In this document: positions 6,927-15,114 of the stretch, piece after piece | Position numbering within the stretch: the stretch's first letter is position 1 | Layout: each line of letters starts with the position of its first letter | NCBI GenBank assembly: GCA_021845645.1 | Contig: JAJZVM010000039.1 | Coordinates: 1-32,183 of the forward strand | DNA: 32,183 nucleotides | From: Bacillota bacterium | Lineage (GTDB): Bacteria > Bacillota_E > JAJZYS01 > JAJYTV01 | Direction of reading: 5' to 3' | The notes under the pieces: model-generated | What the model was told of the DNA's origin: nothing | The model's database searches: none | Seen by the model: only the letters and a program-made list of their open reading frames with translations | Translations under genes and position numbers: made by a program

Positions 6927-8483
6927 ATGTATGAGGCCATCGGCTATCGCCACGCGGCCGCGACGGCGCATCCCCTGGCCACTAGGGCGGCGGCCGGCGT
7001 GCTGCGGGCGGGGGGTACGGCCGTAGACGCCGCCATCGCCGCCAATGCGGTTCTGGCGGTGACCCAGCCTGACGCCTGCGGCCCGGGCGGTGATCTCTTC
7101 GCGCTGGTTTACACGCGGGGAAGCGGAGCCATCCAAGCCTACCTGGCAGCGGGGCCCGCAGGGTCGCGGGCGGATCGCCAAAAGCTGCGCGAGCGGTTCG
7201 ATCGCATTCCGCCGCGCAGCGCCATGGCCGTCACCGTGCCTGGCGCAGTTCGCGGTTGGGAACTGATGCACCTTAGGCACGGCCGCATGGCATGGCGGGA
7301 CCTGTTCGAACCCGCCAGCGAGATCGCCGACCGCGGCTATCCCATTACCCGCAAGGTAGCCGAGAGCCTGGCCCTTGCCGAGACATTCGCCGACGAGGCT
7401 CTCCTGGCCGCCTTCCTGCCTTCGGGACCACCCAAGCCAGGCAGCCTGCTGCAGCATCCGCAGCTCGCGGCCACACTGCGGGCGATCGGCAAGCACGGTG
7501 CCGACTGGTACTATGAAGGCCCGTTTGCCAAGGCGCTTGCCGAGACTCTGGCGGCGAGCGGGGGCTTTGTGACCGTGCAGGACATGTCCGCCTTCCGCGC
7601 AGAGGAGGCGATACCCCTCAAGGCGACATACCGGGGCCGCACCGTGTGGGTCACGCCGCCGCCCAGCCAGGGTGTCGCACTTCTGCTCGAACTGCGCATC
7701 CTTGAGGGCTTCCAGCCAGCCGCCGACAGCTACGAGGACCCGCGCTGGCTTCACCTGTCCGTCGAGGCGAAGCGCCGGGCGTTCCTGCTGCGCGACCGCC
7801 TGCTTTCGGATCCTGCCGCAACGCCGCGCGACTGGCAGGCGCTGCTCGCCGACGAGACGATCCAGACGGCGCGCGCCGACATCGACGAGACGATGAGCCG
7901 CCTGCCGTCAGGGGCCATCCTGCCCGGCGACACCACGTTCCTCTGCACGGTCGACGCGGAGGGCAATGCCTGCGCCTTGGTGCAGAGCCTCTACATGGGC
8001 GTCGGGAGCGGCGTCATGGTGCCTGGATACGGCGTCCACCTGCAGAACCGGGGCTGCTACTTCAGCCTCGAGGATGATCACCCCAACTCGCTCGCACCCG
8101 GCAAACGGACGGCGCACACGTTGATGGCGGCGCTGGTGACCGAACGGGATGAGCTTGTCGCCGCGCTAGGCACGATGGGGGGCGACGGTCAGCCGCAGAC
8201 CCTGCTGCAGGTGCTGAGTCGCATATACGACTTTGGCGAGGAGATCGACGGGGCCGTCAGCGCTCCTCGCTGGTTGGATGGCGGACTGGGCCCGCCTGGC
8301 CTGCAACTCGAGGCCGACCTCGCGCAGGTGGCTGCCGAGCTGCAGGCCCGTGGCCACGCGGTGCAGGTCGGTGCCCGACGGATGCACGCGATGGGCCACG
8401 CCCAGGCGATCGTGCGCAGGCCGGACGGGCTCTGGCGCGCGACGGCGGACCCGCGTGGGGATGGCATCGGCTGGGCCGAGTGA
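6927..8483 (+). CDS. Gamma-glutamyltransferase family Ntn-hydrolase
   Basis: Family members cleave gamma-glutamyl or related amide bonds after self-processing at a threonine that becomes the N-terminus of the small subunit. The likely nucleophile is Thr336 in GDTTFLCTVDAEGN, matching the TTHxSVVD site of GGT. Other family blocks are present: HPLATRAAAGVLRAGGTAVD, DACGPGGDLFAL, VPGAVRGWE and NRGCYFSLEDDHPN, then RTAHTLMAALV and GTMGGDGQPQ. The 518-residue length is normal. There is no signal peptide, so it is probably cytoplasmic and not a classical periplasmic GGT. GGAGGAGGTG precedes the ATG. It opens a cluster of acyl-CoA genes, which suggests hydrolysis of an amide or conjugate that feeds them, but the substrate is unknown. 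HpxW-like amidohydrolase activity is an alternative. Confidence 0.88.
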   Translation: MYEAIGYRHAAATAHPLATRAAAGVLRAGGTAVDAAIAANAVLAVTQPDACGPGGDLFALVYTRGSGAIQAYLAAGPAGSRADRQKLRERFDRIPPRSAMAVTVPGAVRGWELMHLRHGRMAWRDLFEPASEIADRGYPITRKVAESLALAETFADEALLAAFLPSGPPKPGSLLQHPQLAATLRAIGKHGADWYYEGPFAKALAETLAASGGFVTVQDMSAFRAEEAIPLKATYRGRTVWVTPPPSQGVALLLELRILEGFQPAADSYEDPRWLHLSVEAKRRAFLLRDRLLSDPAATPRDWQALLADETIQTARADIDETMSRLPSGAILPGDTTFLCTVDAEGNACALVQSLYMGVGSGVMVPGYGVHLQNRGCYFSLEDDHPNSLAPGKRTAHTLMAALVTERDELVAALGTMGGDGQPQTLLQVLSRIYDFGEEIDGAVSAPRWLDGGLGPPGLQLEADLAQVAAELQARGHAVQVGARRMHAMGHAQAIVRRPDGLWRATADPRGDGIGWAE

Positions 8484-8599
8484 GCTTCGCATTGGCCCTG
8501 CTGCGGGGCGACGGCGGCTCAGGCCTGCAGCCGGATGACAGGATCTGGCTGGCGCGAAGAGAAGTTCCCGTTACATGAGGCGCGGACTGGGGGCGGGAC

Positions 8600-9751
8600 A
8601 TGGACTTCTCGCTGAGCACGGACGACCGGGCGATTCAATCTCTCGCGCACGACTTCGTCCGCCGTGAGATCGTGCCGGTGGCCGCGAGACACGATCTGCT
8701 CGCAAGTTTCCCCCATGCTGTGGTGGCGAAGGCGCGCGAACTTGGTCTCATGAATCTCGGCCTTCCGCCAGAGTATGGCGGATGCGGGGCCGGGGCCCTG
8801 ACCGTGGCGGCGGTCGCCGAGGAGCTTGCCTGGGGCTGTGCGGGCATTGCGGCCTGCATCATGCTCAACGACATGGTGGCGCTGCCACTGCTCCTTGCGG
8901 GCACATCGGACCAGCAGGCGAAGTACTTCGACCTACTGCGCGGTGGAGTCGCTGCCTACGCACTGACCGAGCCCGATGCGGGCTCCGATGCGGCGGCCAT
9001 CGGTACGCTGGCGACGCGAACTGCACGGGGCTATCGCCTGACCGGCCGCAAGACCTGGATCAGCCATGCGCCGGAGGCTGGCTTCTTCGTGGTCTTCGCG
9101 AAGACCGACCCCGAGGCGGGAAGCCACGGCATCAGCGCATTCCTGGTCGATCGCGCCTTTGCGGGTGTCAGCGTTGGCACCCCCCTGCCGAAGATGGGTC
9201 AGCGGGCGTCGTCGGCAGCCGAGCTAACGCTCTCGGATGTTGAGGTGCCCGCCGAGGCACTCCTGGGTGCCGAGGGGGAGGGGTTCACCCTGGCCATGAA
9301 TGTATTCGACCGTTCGCGTTCGATGGTCGCCGCCTTCGGCGTGGGCGTCGCCCAACGCGCTCTCGATGAGGCGGTGGCGTATGCGGACACCCGCGTTGCC
9401 TTCGGCCGCCCGATCAAGAGCCACGAGGGCATAGGTTTCAAGCTGGCGGAGATCGGCATGCGCACCGAGGCAGCGAGGCTGCTGACCCAGAAGGCCGCCT
9501 GGCTTGCCGACGCTGGCCGTTCGAGCACCCTTGCGGCTGCGTACGCGAAGACGTTCGCCGCAGATACCGCCATGTGGGCGGCGGTGGAGGCGGTACAGGT
9601 GTTCGGCGGCCACGGCTACAGCCAGGACTACCCAGTCGAGAAGCTGATGCGGGATGCGAAACTGCTGCAGATCTACGAAGGCACGAATGAGATCCAGCGC
9701 GTCGTCATGGCGCGAGAACTGACGGGAGGACGAGCATGGCAGAACCGGTGA
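8600..9751 (+). CDS. Acyl-CoA dehydrogenase
   Basis: This FAD enzyme oxidises an acyl-CoA to the 2,3-enoyl-CoA and passes electrons to electron-transfer flavoprotein. The 383-residue protein has the full domain order of the family: N-terminal helices, the [15 protein letters not shown] motif, [10 protein letters not shown] in the beta domain, and the C-terminal helical domain with [14 protein letters not shown] and [21 protein letters not shown]. The likely catalytic base is Glu360 in [10 protein letters not shown], the position used by short-chain and 2-methyl-branched-chain enzymes. A G-run lies 6 bases before the ATG. The end overlaps the thiolase start by 16 bases, so the two are translationally linked. 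Confidence 0.95.
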   Translation: MDFSLSTDDRAIQSLAHDFVRREIVPVAARHDLLASFPHAVVAKARELGLMNLGLPPEYGGCGAGALTVAAVAEELAWGCAGIAACIMLNDMVALPLLLAGTSDQQAKYFDLLRGGVAAYALTEPDAGSDAAAIGTLATRTARGYRLTGRKTWISHAPEAGFFVVFAKTDPEAGSHGISAFLVDRAFAGVSVGTPLPKMGQRASSAAELTLSDVEVPAEALLGAEGEGFTLAMNVFDRSRSMVAAFGVGVAQRALDEAVAYADTRVAFGRPIKSHEGIGFKLAEIGMRTEAARLLTQKAAWLADAGRSSTLAAAYAKTFAADTAMWAAVEAVQVFGGHGYSQDYPVEKLMRDAKLLQIYEGTNEIQRVVMARELTGGRAWQNR

Positions 9752-10905
9752 TCCTGGACGCCTGCCGCACGCCGATCGGTCGGCGCGGCGGCAGTCTGCG
9801 CGGCGTACAGCCGACCAGCCTCTATGCGCATGTCCTGAACAAGCTCATCGAGCGCACGGGAGTCGAACCTTCTCTGGTGGACGATGTCATCACCGGTTGT
9901 GTAACGCAGGCCGGCGAGCAGGGGGCGAACATCGGCAGGCTCGGCGCCCTGCTCTCGAACCTGCCGTCCAGCGTGCCGGCGACGACGCTGAACCGCATGT
10001 GCGGCTCCTCGCAACAGGCGGCCCATTTCGCCGCGCAAGCGGTGGCCGCGGGTGACGCGACATACGTCATCGCCGGCGGTGTCGAGTCGATGACCCGGGC
10101 GCCGATGTTCAGCGACATCGGTGGCGGGTTCGAGCGCCTGGATCCCGACCTTCTCAAAAAGTACGAACTCGTCCATCAGGGCGAGTCGGCAGAGAGGATC
10201 GCGAGCCAGTACGGCCTTGGCCGGACTGCGCTCGACGAATTCAGCCGCGAGAGCCACCGCCGGGCCAGCCTCGCAAGGCGTGAAGGCCGCTTCGACCGTC
10301 AGATCGTTCCTACCCCGGGTCAGGACCAGGACGGCCGCCAACGACTGCTGACGTACGACGAGGGAGTGCGGGAGGAGACCAGCGCGGAAGCGATGGCGGC
10401 GCTGCGCTGCGTGTTCCGGCCGGATGGGGTCGTTACCGCGGGCAATTCGAGCCAGATCTCCGACGGTGCGGCCGCCGTGCTGATCGCCAATCGGGAGGTC
10501 GCGCAGGTGGACGGTCTTCGCCCGCGCGCCCGGTTTCGGGCCAGGGTCGTGGTCGGCGACGATCCGACACTCCAGCTTCTCGGCGTGATCCCCGCGACCA
10601 GGAAGGCCCTGGCACGGGCGGGCCTGTCTATCGCGGACATCGACGTGGTGGAGATCAACGAGGCGTTCGCCAGTGTGGTTCTCGCCTGGCGCGCGGAGAT
10701 CATCCCCGCTGGCGCCGACACCCTCTTCGAACGCGTAAACCCGAACGGCGGGGCAATTGCGCATGGTCATCCGCTTGGCGCGACGGGAGCGGCCCTCCTG
10801 GCGAAGCTCGTTTGGGAGCTCGAGAGGCGGGACGGGCAGTTCGGCCTGCAGGTTATGTGCATCGGCCACGGCATGGCGACAGCCACCGTGATTGAGAGGA
10901 TGTAG
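9736..10905 (+). CDS. Thiolase (acetyl-CoA acetyltransferase family)
   Basis: Thiolases cleave 3-ketoacyl-CoA with CoA to release acetyl-CoA. The 389-residue protein has the N-terminal nucleophile Cys89 ([12 protein letters not shown]), the conserved ITAGNSS-type segment ([15 protein letters not shown]), NEAFA, and the His345 block [15 protein letters not shown]. The second cysteine, Cys375, lies in [15 protein letters not shown], where the usual CxGGGxG is GHGM; one glycine is replaced by histidine. This substitution at the active-site loop is unusual and may mark a substrate subgroup. The ATG overlaps the preceding dehydrogenase gene. With the downstream dehydrogenase it gives the last two steps of a beta-oxidation spiral. 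Confidence 0.93.
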   Translation: MAEPVILDACRTPIGRRGGSLRGVQPTSLYAHVLNKLIERTGVEPSLVDDVITGCVTQAGEQGANIGRLGALLSNLPSSVPATTLNRMCGSSQQAAHFAAQAVAAGDATYVIAGGVESMTRAPMFSDIGGGFERLDPDLLKKYELVHQGESAERIASQYGLGRTALDEFSRESHRRASLARREGRFDRQIVPTPGQDQDGRQRLLTYDEGVREETSAEAMAALRCVFRPDGVVTAGNSSQISDGAAAVLIANREVAQVDGLRPRARFRARVVVGDDPTLQLLGVIPATRKALARAGLSIADIDVVEINEAFASVVLAWRAEIIPAGADTLFERVNPNGGAIAHGHPLGATGAALLAKLVWELERRDGQFGLQVMCIGHGMATATVIERM

Positions 10906-10923
10906 GTCAGGGAGGGGTGCCCG

Positions 10924-11688
10924 GTGCAGAGCGAGGGGCTTGTCGCCATCGTCACCGGCGGGGCCTCGGGGCTCGGTGCGGCTACGGTCAGGGAACTCCA
11001 CGCCGCAGGGGCGAAGGTCGTGATCGCGGACTTGAACGAAGGGGCGGGTTCGGCGCTCTCGGCGGAGCTTGGGCAGGATGTCGTCTACGCGTCCACCGAT
11101 GTGACCGACGAGACATCGGTGCTTGGGGCGATCGCCGCGGCGGAGAGCCTCGGTCCCCTCGGCCTCCTGGTGAACTGCGCCGGTGTAGGCATTGCCCAGA
11201 CGGTGCTGGGGCGTGAAGGCGCTCGCCCTCTGCAGGACTTCGCGCGGGTCGTCCAGGTGAACCTGATCGGCACCTACAACGCCATCCGCCTGGCGGCCGA
11301 CGCCATGCGCAAGAGGAAGCCCGGCCCGGACGGCGAGCGCGGCGTCATCGTGACGACGGCCTCTGTGGCGGCGTTCGAGGGTCAAATCGGCCAGGCCGCA
11401 TACAGCGCCTCGAAGGGAGGCATCGCTTCGCTGACCTTGCCCCTCGCGCGCGAGTTTGCGCGTTACGGCATCCGAGTTGTCGCAATTGCCCCGGGCATCT
11501 TTGACACACCCATGCTGGCGGGTCTCCCGGAAGAGGCGCGCCAGTCGCTGGGCCAGCAGGTGCCATTCCCACCACGGCTCGGCCGGCCCGCTGAATACGC
11601 TGCACTCGTCCTGCACATCCTGCGGAATCCCATGCTGAACGGGACGGCTGTGCGCCTGGATGGTGCCATGCGTATGGGGGCCCGCTGA
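10924..11688 (+). CDS. Short-chain dehydrogenase (3-hydroxyacyl-CoA dehydrogenase type II-like)
   Basis: An NAD(P)-dependent oxidoreductase with the classical SDR layout in 254 residues: TGGASGLG nucleotide-binding loop (11-18), NCAG, and the Ser147-Tyr160-Lys164 triad in [14 protein letters not shown]...YSASK. The segment [14 protein letters not shown] and the start [14 protein letters not shown] recall the HSD10 (HSD17B10) group, which oxidises 2-methyl-3-hydroxyacyl-CoA. The GTG start has GGAGGG 7-8 bases upstream and lies 18 bases after the thiolase. Together with that gene and the racemase-like gene after it, it points to a branched-chain acyl-CoA substrate; this assignment is inference. 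Confidence 0.9.
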   Translation: MQSEGLVAIVTGGASGLGAATVRELHAAGAKVVIADLNEGAGSALSAELGQDVVYASTDVTDETSVLGAIAAAESLGPLGLLVNCAGVGIAQTVLGREGARPLQDFARVVQVNLIGTYNAIRLAADAMRKRKPGPDGERGVIVTTASVAAFEGQIGQAAYSASKGGIASLTLPLAREFARYGIRVVAIAPGIFDTPMLAGLPEEARQSLGQQVPFPPRLGRPAEYAALVLHILRNPMLNGTAVRLDGAMRMGAR

Positions 11689-11689
11689 C

Positions 11690-12586
11690 GTGGAACGACC
11701 GCTCGTGCTCGACCTGACACGACTCCTGCCCGGTCCCCTGGCGGGCCGCATTCTGTGCGACCTCGGCTACAGGGTGCATCGGCTGGTGCCGCCTGGCGGC
11801 GATCTGATGGAAGGACATGCTCCCGAGACTTTCGCCTGGCTGCATGCCGGCAAGACCGGGGAGACCCTGGATCTCAAGGCCGCGGCGGGCAGGCGAAGGC
11901 TTTTGCAACTGGTCCGGGAGGCGAGGGTCCTGCTGGACTCGAACCGGCCCGGCGTCATGGAGCGCCTGGGCGTTGGTCCTGAGGAACTGCGCGCTGTCAA
12001 TCCGGCCCTCAGCTATGTGCGGATCGCGGGGCACTCCGCCGCGGCCTTCCGGCAGAACCCTGGTCACGACCTCACGTATCTCGCCGCTGCAGGCCTGCTC
12101 GGCCGCTTCGAAAGCGCTTGGCCCCAGGTGCAGCTTGCGGACAGCGCGGGAGCCATGTGGGCCGCGCTGGCGGCGCAGCAGGGGATCTTGCAGGGTGGCG
12201 GGTTCTTTGAGGTGCAACTCGAACGTGCGCCGCGCGTTTTCGCCTATCCCGCGGTGCCCGGTCTCGGCGGCAACCTAGTTTGCTACGCGGTCTACGGCGC
12301 GAAGCAGGGCCGGGTGGCGCTCGCTGCCTTGGAACCGCACTTGTGGCAGCGGTGCTGCGAGGCTCTGGGTCATGCCGAGTGGGCGAGCGAGAATTATGGT
12401 CCCGCATCTGCGGTCAACGACGTGTACAGGGAACTGCAGGCGATCTTCATGCAGCGCACAGCGGCCGAATGGGACGAGTTCGCCCGAATTGGGGCGCTGC
12501 CGCTGAGAGCGATCCACCCCGAGGCTGTCGCCGACCCCGAGGACACCATTGTGCCGTGGGTGCAGGAGAGTGGTGTCAACAGCTGA
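11690..12586 (+). CDS. Short CoA-transferase III / alpha-methylacyl-CoA racemase family protein
   Basis: The protein begins with the CaiB/BaiF family signature VLDLTRLLPGPLAGRILCDLG and PPGGD. It is 298 residues, against about 360 for alpha-methylacyl-CoA racemase and about 400 for typical CoA transferases. The three residues known to catalyse racemisation in the mycobacterial enzyme MCR (His126, Asp156, Glu241) all have counterparts: His126 in NPGHDLTYLAAAG, Asp151 in VQLADSAGAMWAAL, Glu215 in LAALEPHLWQ. The shortening therefore seems to spare the active site. The GTG at 11690 follows the SDR stop by one base and matches the family start; an ATG at 11660 would overlap the SDR gene. It fits epimerisation of a 2-methylacyl-CoA before the dehydrogenase. 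Confidence 0.82.
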   Translation: MERPLVLDLTRLLPGPLAGRILCDLGYRVHRLVPPGGDLMEGHAPETFAWLHAGKTGETLDLKAAAGRRRLLQLVREARVLLDSNRPGVMERLGVGPEELRAVNPALSYVRIAGHSAAAFRQNPGHDLTYLAAAGLLGRFESAWPQVQLADSAGAMWAALAAQQGILQGGGFFEVQLERAPRVFAYPAVPGLGGNLVCYAVYGAKQGRVALAALEPHLWQRCCEALGHAEWASENYGPASAVNDVYRELQAIFMQRTAAEWDEFARIGALPLRAIHPEAVADPEDTIVPWVQESGVNS

Positions 12587-12928
12587 ATGGTCTGGACGTG
12601 CCGGCATCGACAGATGGTGCAATGCGCAGGCGCACTGTGCGTGCAGCGGTTACGGTGTCAGGGCTCAACCACTGGCGATCGCCTCGAATCCGGTTCTTTC
12701 GTCGCTTCCTCGACGTGGCGGCGAACAGGCTGCGATTGCCTGCCATCCAGTCTTCACGCAAACACGGCGATGATCGCGAGCATGTCCTGCACAAGTTCCC
12801 GGGTTCGGGGAGCACGACCGGCCCAGCCAAGACGGCAACGCGGACGCCGCGTGCCGGCGTCGCCCCGGGCAAGGCAGGGCGCGAGAGAGGGGCGCAAGCA
12901 GGGCGAGCGGCCGCTTGCCCCGACGCGT
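12587..12928. other. Region between convergent genes, holding an IS607-type relic
   Basis: These 342 bases lie between the racemase-like gene (plus) and the Lin0512 gene (minus). No intact gene is present. The minus strand carries the eroded end of a serine recombinase (12658-12840). I found no obvious T-tailed terminator hairpin despite the convergent arrangement. Confidence 0.5.
12658..12840 (-). pseudogene. Relic of IS607-family serine recombinase (TnpA C-terminus)
   Basis: The minus strand from 12804 reads TRELVQDMLAIIAVFA, a TGA stop (12756-12754), then RLDGRQSQPVRRHVEEATKEPDS to a TGA at 12660-12658. IS607-type serine recombinases end with 'ELVxDmLAIIxvFacRLYGrRSqxxrRxveea', so this is that region, with TGA probably from a TGC cysteine codon. 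Just upstream, VVLPEPG in another frame resembles the preceding 'elvVLn' strand, implying a further frame break. The catalytic N-terminal part is not recognisable and no partner TnpB was seen. It is an old, inactive insertion. Confidence 0.6.
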
Positions 12929-13288
12929 CTAATATCCGACGGCGACCACCGCGTCCACGATCACCATGTCGTCCGTGATGTCACCCTTGTCCGCGAGCAG
13001 CACGCCGCTGCTCGCAATGAGGCCGCCGGATACGACCCGCACCTTGACCTTGCCGTAGGGGAAGGTGCTCTCGACGGCGTTCAGATCCACCTGCTGCGGC
13101 TGGCCTGGCACGCCCAGCGTGACCTCCACCTGCATCTGGTTGATGTCGCCATCCGGAAGCACGCTGCGTATGCCAGGCATGGAATTGTGGCCGATCGCGC
13201 TGTGGCAGGCCCGTACGCAGGCTGAAGTGACATCCTGTCCGTGCAGGTCAATGCCTTGGCCGATCTCGACGAACATCACGCGTTCCAA
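12929..13288 (-). CDS. Lin0512 family conserved protein
   Basis: The 119-residue protein matches the uncharacterised Lin0512 family: the N-terminal pattern ERVMFVEIGQGIDLHGQDVT, the IGHNSMPGI segment, and the end DDMVIVDAVVAVGY. Length is normal for the family. The start is TTG at 13288, supported by GGGAGG 8 bases upstream; the next in-frame start, the ATG codon of residue 5, would cut into the family motif. It is probably cytosolic (no signal or membrane segment). It sits 94 bases downstream of the 3D-domain gene on the same strand and may be co-transcribed. Its function is not known. Confidence 0.85.
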   Translation of the reverse strand: MERVMFVEIGQGIDLHGQDVTSACVRACHSAIGHNSMPGIRSVLPDGDINQMQVEVTLGVPGQPQQVDLNAVESTFPYGKVKVRVVSGGLIASSGVLLADKGDITDDMVIVDAVVAVGY

Positions 13289-13382
13289 GTAAATCGCCTC
13301 CCGTTCCTCTCATCCTCCCTCAGTGCCCCCTCCACCGCAACGGCAGCGCGCCGCAAGGCTCCGCCTCCCTGCCATGCGCCGC

Positions 13383-13925
13383 CTACTTGAGCACGTACGC
13401 CGTGACACCTTGGATGCCGAAACTCGAGATGCGAGACGCGCCCGCGTCGATGAAGATGTCGATCCGGGCGCCCTTGATCGCGTCGCCGGTGTCGACCGCC
13501 CGCGCGAGGAAGCCGTCCGCCGGCAGGATGGACGACTTGTAACCGGTCACCCAGAGCAGGGTGCCGAGCGGGATGACGCGCGGGTCCACCGCGACATCTC
13601 CAGCGACAAGGGGGTTCCCGTAGTAATCCACGGCGCTGTAAGGATAGTTGTCCCTGGCGCTCGGCCCATAGGCGGTTGCGGCGAGGCGCAAGCGCCCTGC
13701 AACCTGGTGACCGTCGAAGGCCTCGGCCACCCGAGCAGGGGCAGCCATCGCTGCCTGCGCTGCGGGACGATCCTCGCGCTTTGGGTGATGCTGAGGCGGG
13801 CCCTGGTGCGCGATTGTCGCGTGCTGGGCCACGGCCGCGGAGTGCGCAAGGGCGCTGGCCGGCACGGCGGTCAGCAGAGCCATGGCGCCTGTGACGGCGA
13901 TCAGCCGCTTGAAGTCCTGATGCAC
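13383..13925 (-). CDS. Secreted 3D-domain (YocH/MltA-like) cell-wall protein
   Basis: The protein has a signal peptide (basic start, hydrophobic residues 9-22, AXA site ALA at about 25-27), a low-complexity linker rich in His, Ala, Gln and Pro (28-70), and a C-terminal 3D domain: LAATAYGPSA, SAVDYYGNPLVAGDVAVDPRVIPLGTLLWV, ARAVDTG and IDIFID. Three conserved aspartates (near 114, 145, 156-160) form the site shared with the MltA fold and with Bacillota wall hydrolases such as YocH. A peptidoglycan-cleaving role outside the cell is likely. No LysM or SH3 anchor is visible; the linker may serve instead. GTG start with GGAGGG 8 bases before. Confidence 0.88.
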   Translation of the reverse strand: MHQDFKRLIAVTGAMALLTAVPASALAHSAAVAQHATIAHQGPPQHHPKREDRPAAQAAMAAPARVAEAFDGHQVAGRLRLAATAYGPSARDNYPYSAVDYYGNPLVAGDVAVDPRVIPLGTLLWVTGYKSSILPADGFLARAVDTGDAIKGARIDIFIDAGASRISSFGIQGVTAYVLK

Positions 13926-14182
13926 TGCAGTCGCCCTCCAACCTTAGTATGGCGGTCGGTTGTCGGACTGAGTCTACGCGGACGTGGCACGCATGTCATT
14001 TCGCAGAAACGGGCCTGAGTTCGCCATGGCCGGGCTGACATTGCGGAATGCGGTCCGGTGCGGAGTTGCGTGCAGCATTCTTGCGACGTGGGTCTCAGCG
14101 GCATTCCTGCTGCATTGTGTGTGGCATGCTTGAGCTGATGGCATGAAGAAGGAGGCAACGCCGTTGGCATGCTTTTTAAGCG

Positions 14183-15028
14183 AACTGTTTAAGCCCTGTG
14201 GACGCGAAGATCAGAGCCGCCGGCTCATGGGCCGGTATTGCGCCGCCAGCCGTGCTCGGCTACGACGTATCGGGAACGTTTGTGGAGCTCGGACCTTGCG
14301 CGAAGACAATCGAGGTCGGCCAGGACGTCTATTTCACACCTGAGATTTACGGTAACCACCATGGCAGCGACGCGTAATACGTCGCCGCACCCGCCGCGAT
14401 CGTGGCCCCAAAGCCGTACGGTGTCGGCCATGTCGAGGCCGCGGCCATCCCGCTTGCGGGAGGCACGGCGTGGGAGGGCGTGGTCCGCAGGCTGCGGATC
14501 AATCCTGGCGAGACAGTGCTCATTCTTGGCGGTGCGGGTGGCGTCGGCACGTTTGCGGTACAATTCGCCAAAGCCTGTGGGCCGCAGGTGCTCGCGACAG
14601 CGAGCCAGCGCAACCACGCCGCACTCGAGGAACTCGGCGCGGATCTCGCCATCGACTACCGCGACGAGGACGTCGCGGCCCGGGTGCGCGCCGCAACAGC
14701 GGGGCACGATGTCGACTGCCTGTTCGACTGCGTCGGCTCGGTGGCGCTCTACCCGGCTTTGCCGGCCGTGCGGCCGTTCGGGCGCGTCGCGACCATCCTC
14801 GGCGGCAGCGGTGACATTTCGCCGCTCGTGTTCCAGAACCAGACGCTGCACGGGATCTTCCTGACGCGCGAGCGGCGACGCCTCGAGGAGATGGTGCCGC
14901 TTTTCGCCTCAGGACGCGTCAGGTGGCTGATCGATGAGGTGCTGGACCTGCGGCAGGTCGCGAAGGCCCATCGGCGTCTCGACTCGGGGCATGGCAGGGG
15001 CAAGATCGTCCTCGAAGTCGGCGGGTAG
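14183..15028 (+). pseudogene. Decayed NADPH:quinone reductase / zinc-type alcohol dehydrogenase
   Basis: One frame reads NCLSPVDAKIRAAGSWAG, PPAVLGYDVSGTF, DVYFTPEIYGNHHGSDA, then TAA (14375-14377), YVAAPAAIVAPKPYGV, and onward to 15028 through LILGGAGGVGTFAVQFAK and DCLFDCVG. The family has GSDAEYVAA at the stop, so a single base change from GAA to TAA explains it. About 40 N-terminal residues and any start codon are missing, with another stop at 14177. The nucleotide-binding C-terminal part is intact from 14378 and could still be read from a GTG at 14402, but has no ribosome site. Inactive as a quinone reductase. Confidence 0.8.
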
Positions 15029-15114
15029 ATCCCGGGTTTGCGGCGCAGGCATCGCGGACCTCTGGCGCGAAGCCCCGGGGGATGGACGCCCGACGATCGA
15101 AAGGGGCCACATGC

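Noticed and set aside
9673..11751. 692-codon open frame on the minus strand
   Set aside because: It lies opposite the thiolase and SDR genes, which have clear family motifs. The translation is rich in Arg, His, Asp and Gly with no recognisable domain, as expected of an antisense shadow in GC-rich DNA.
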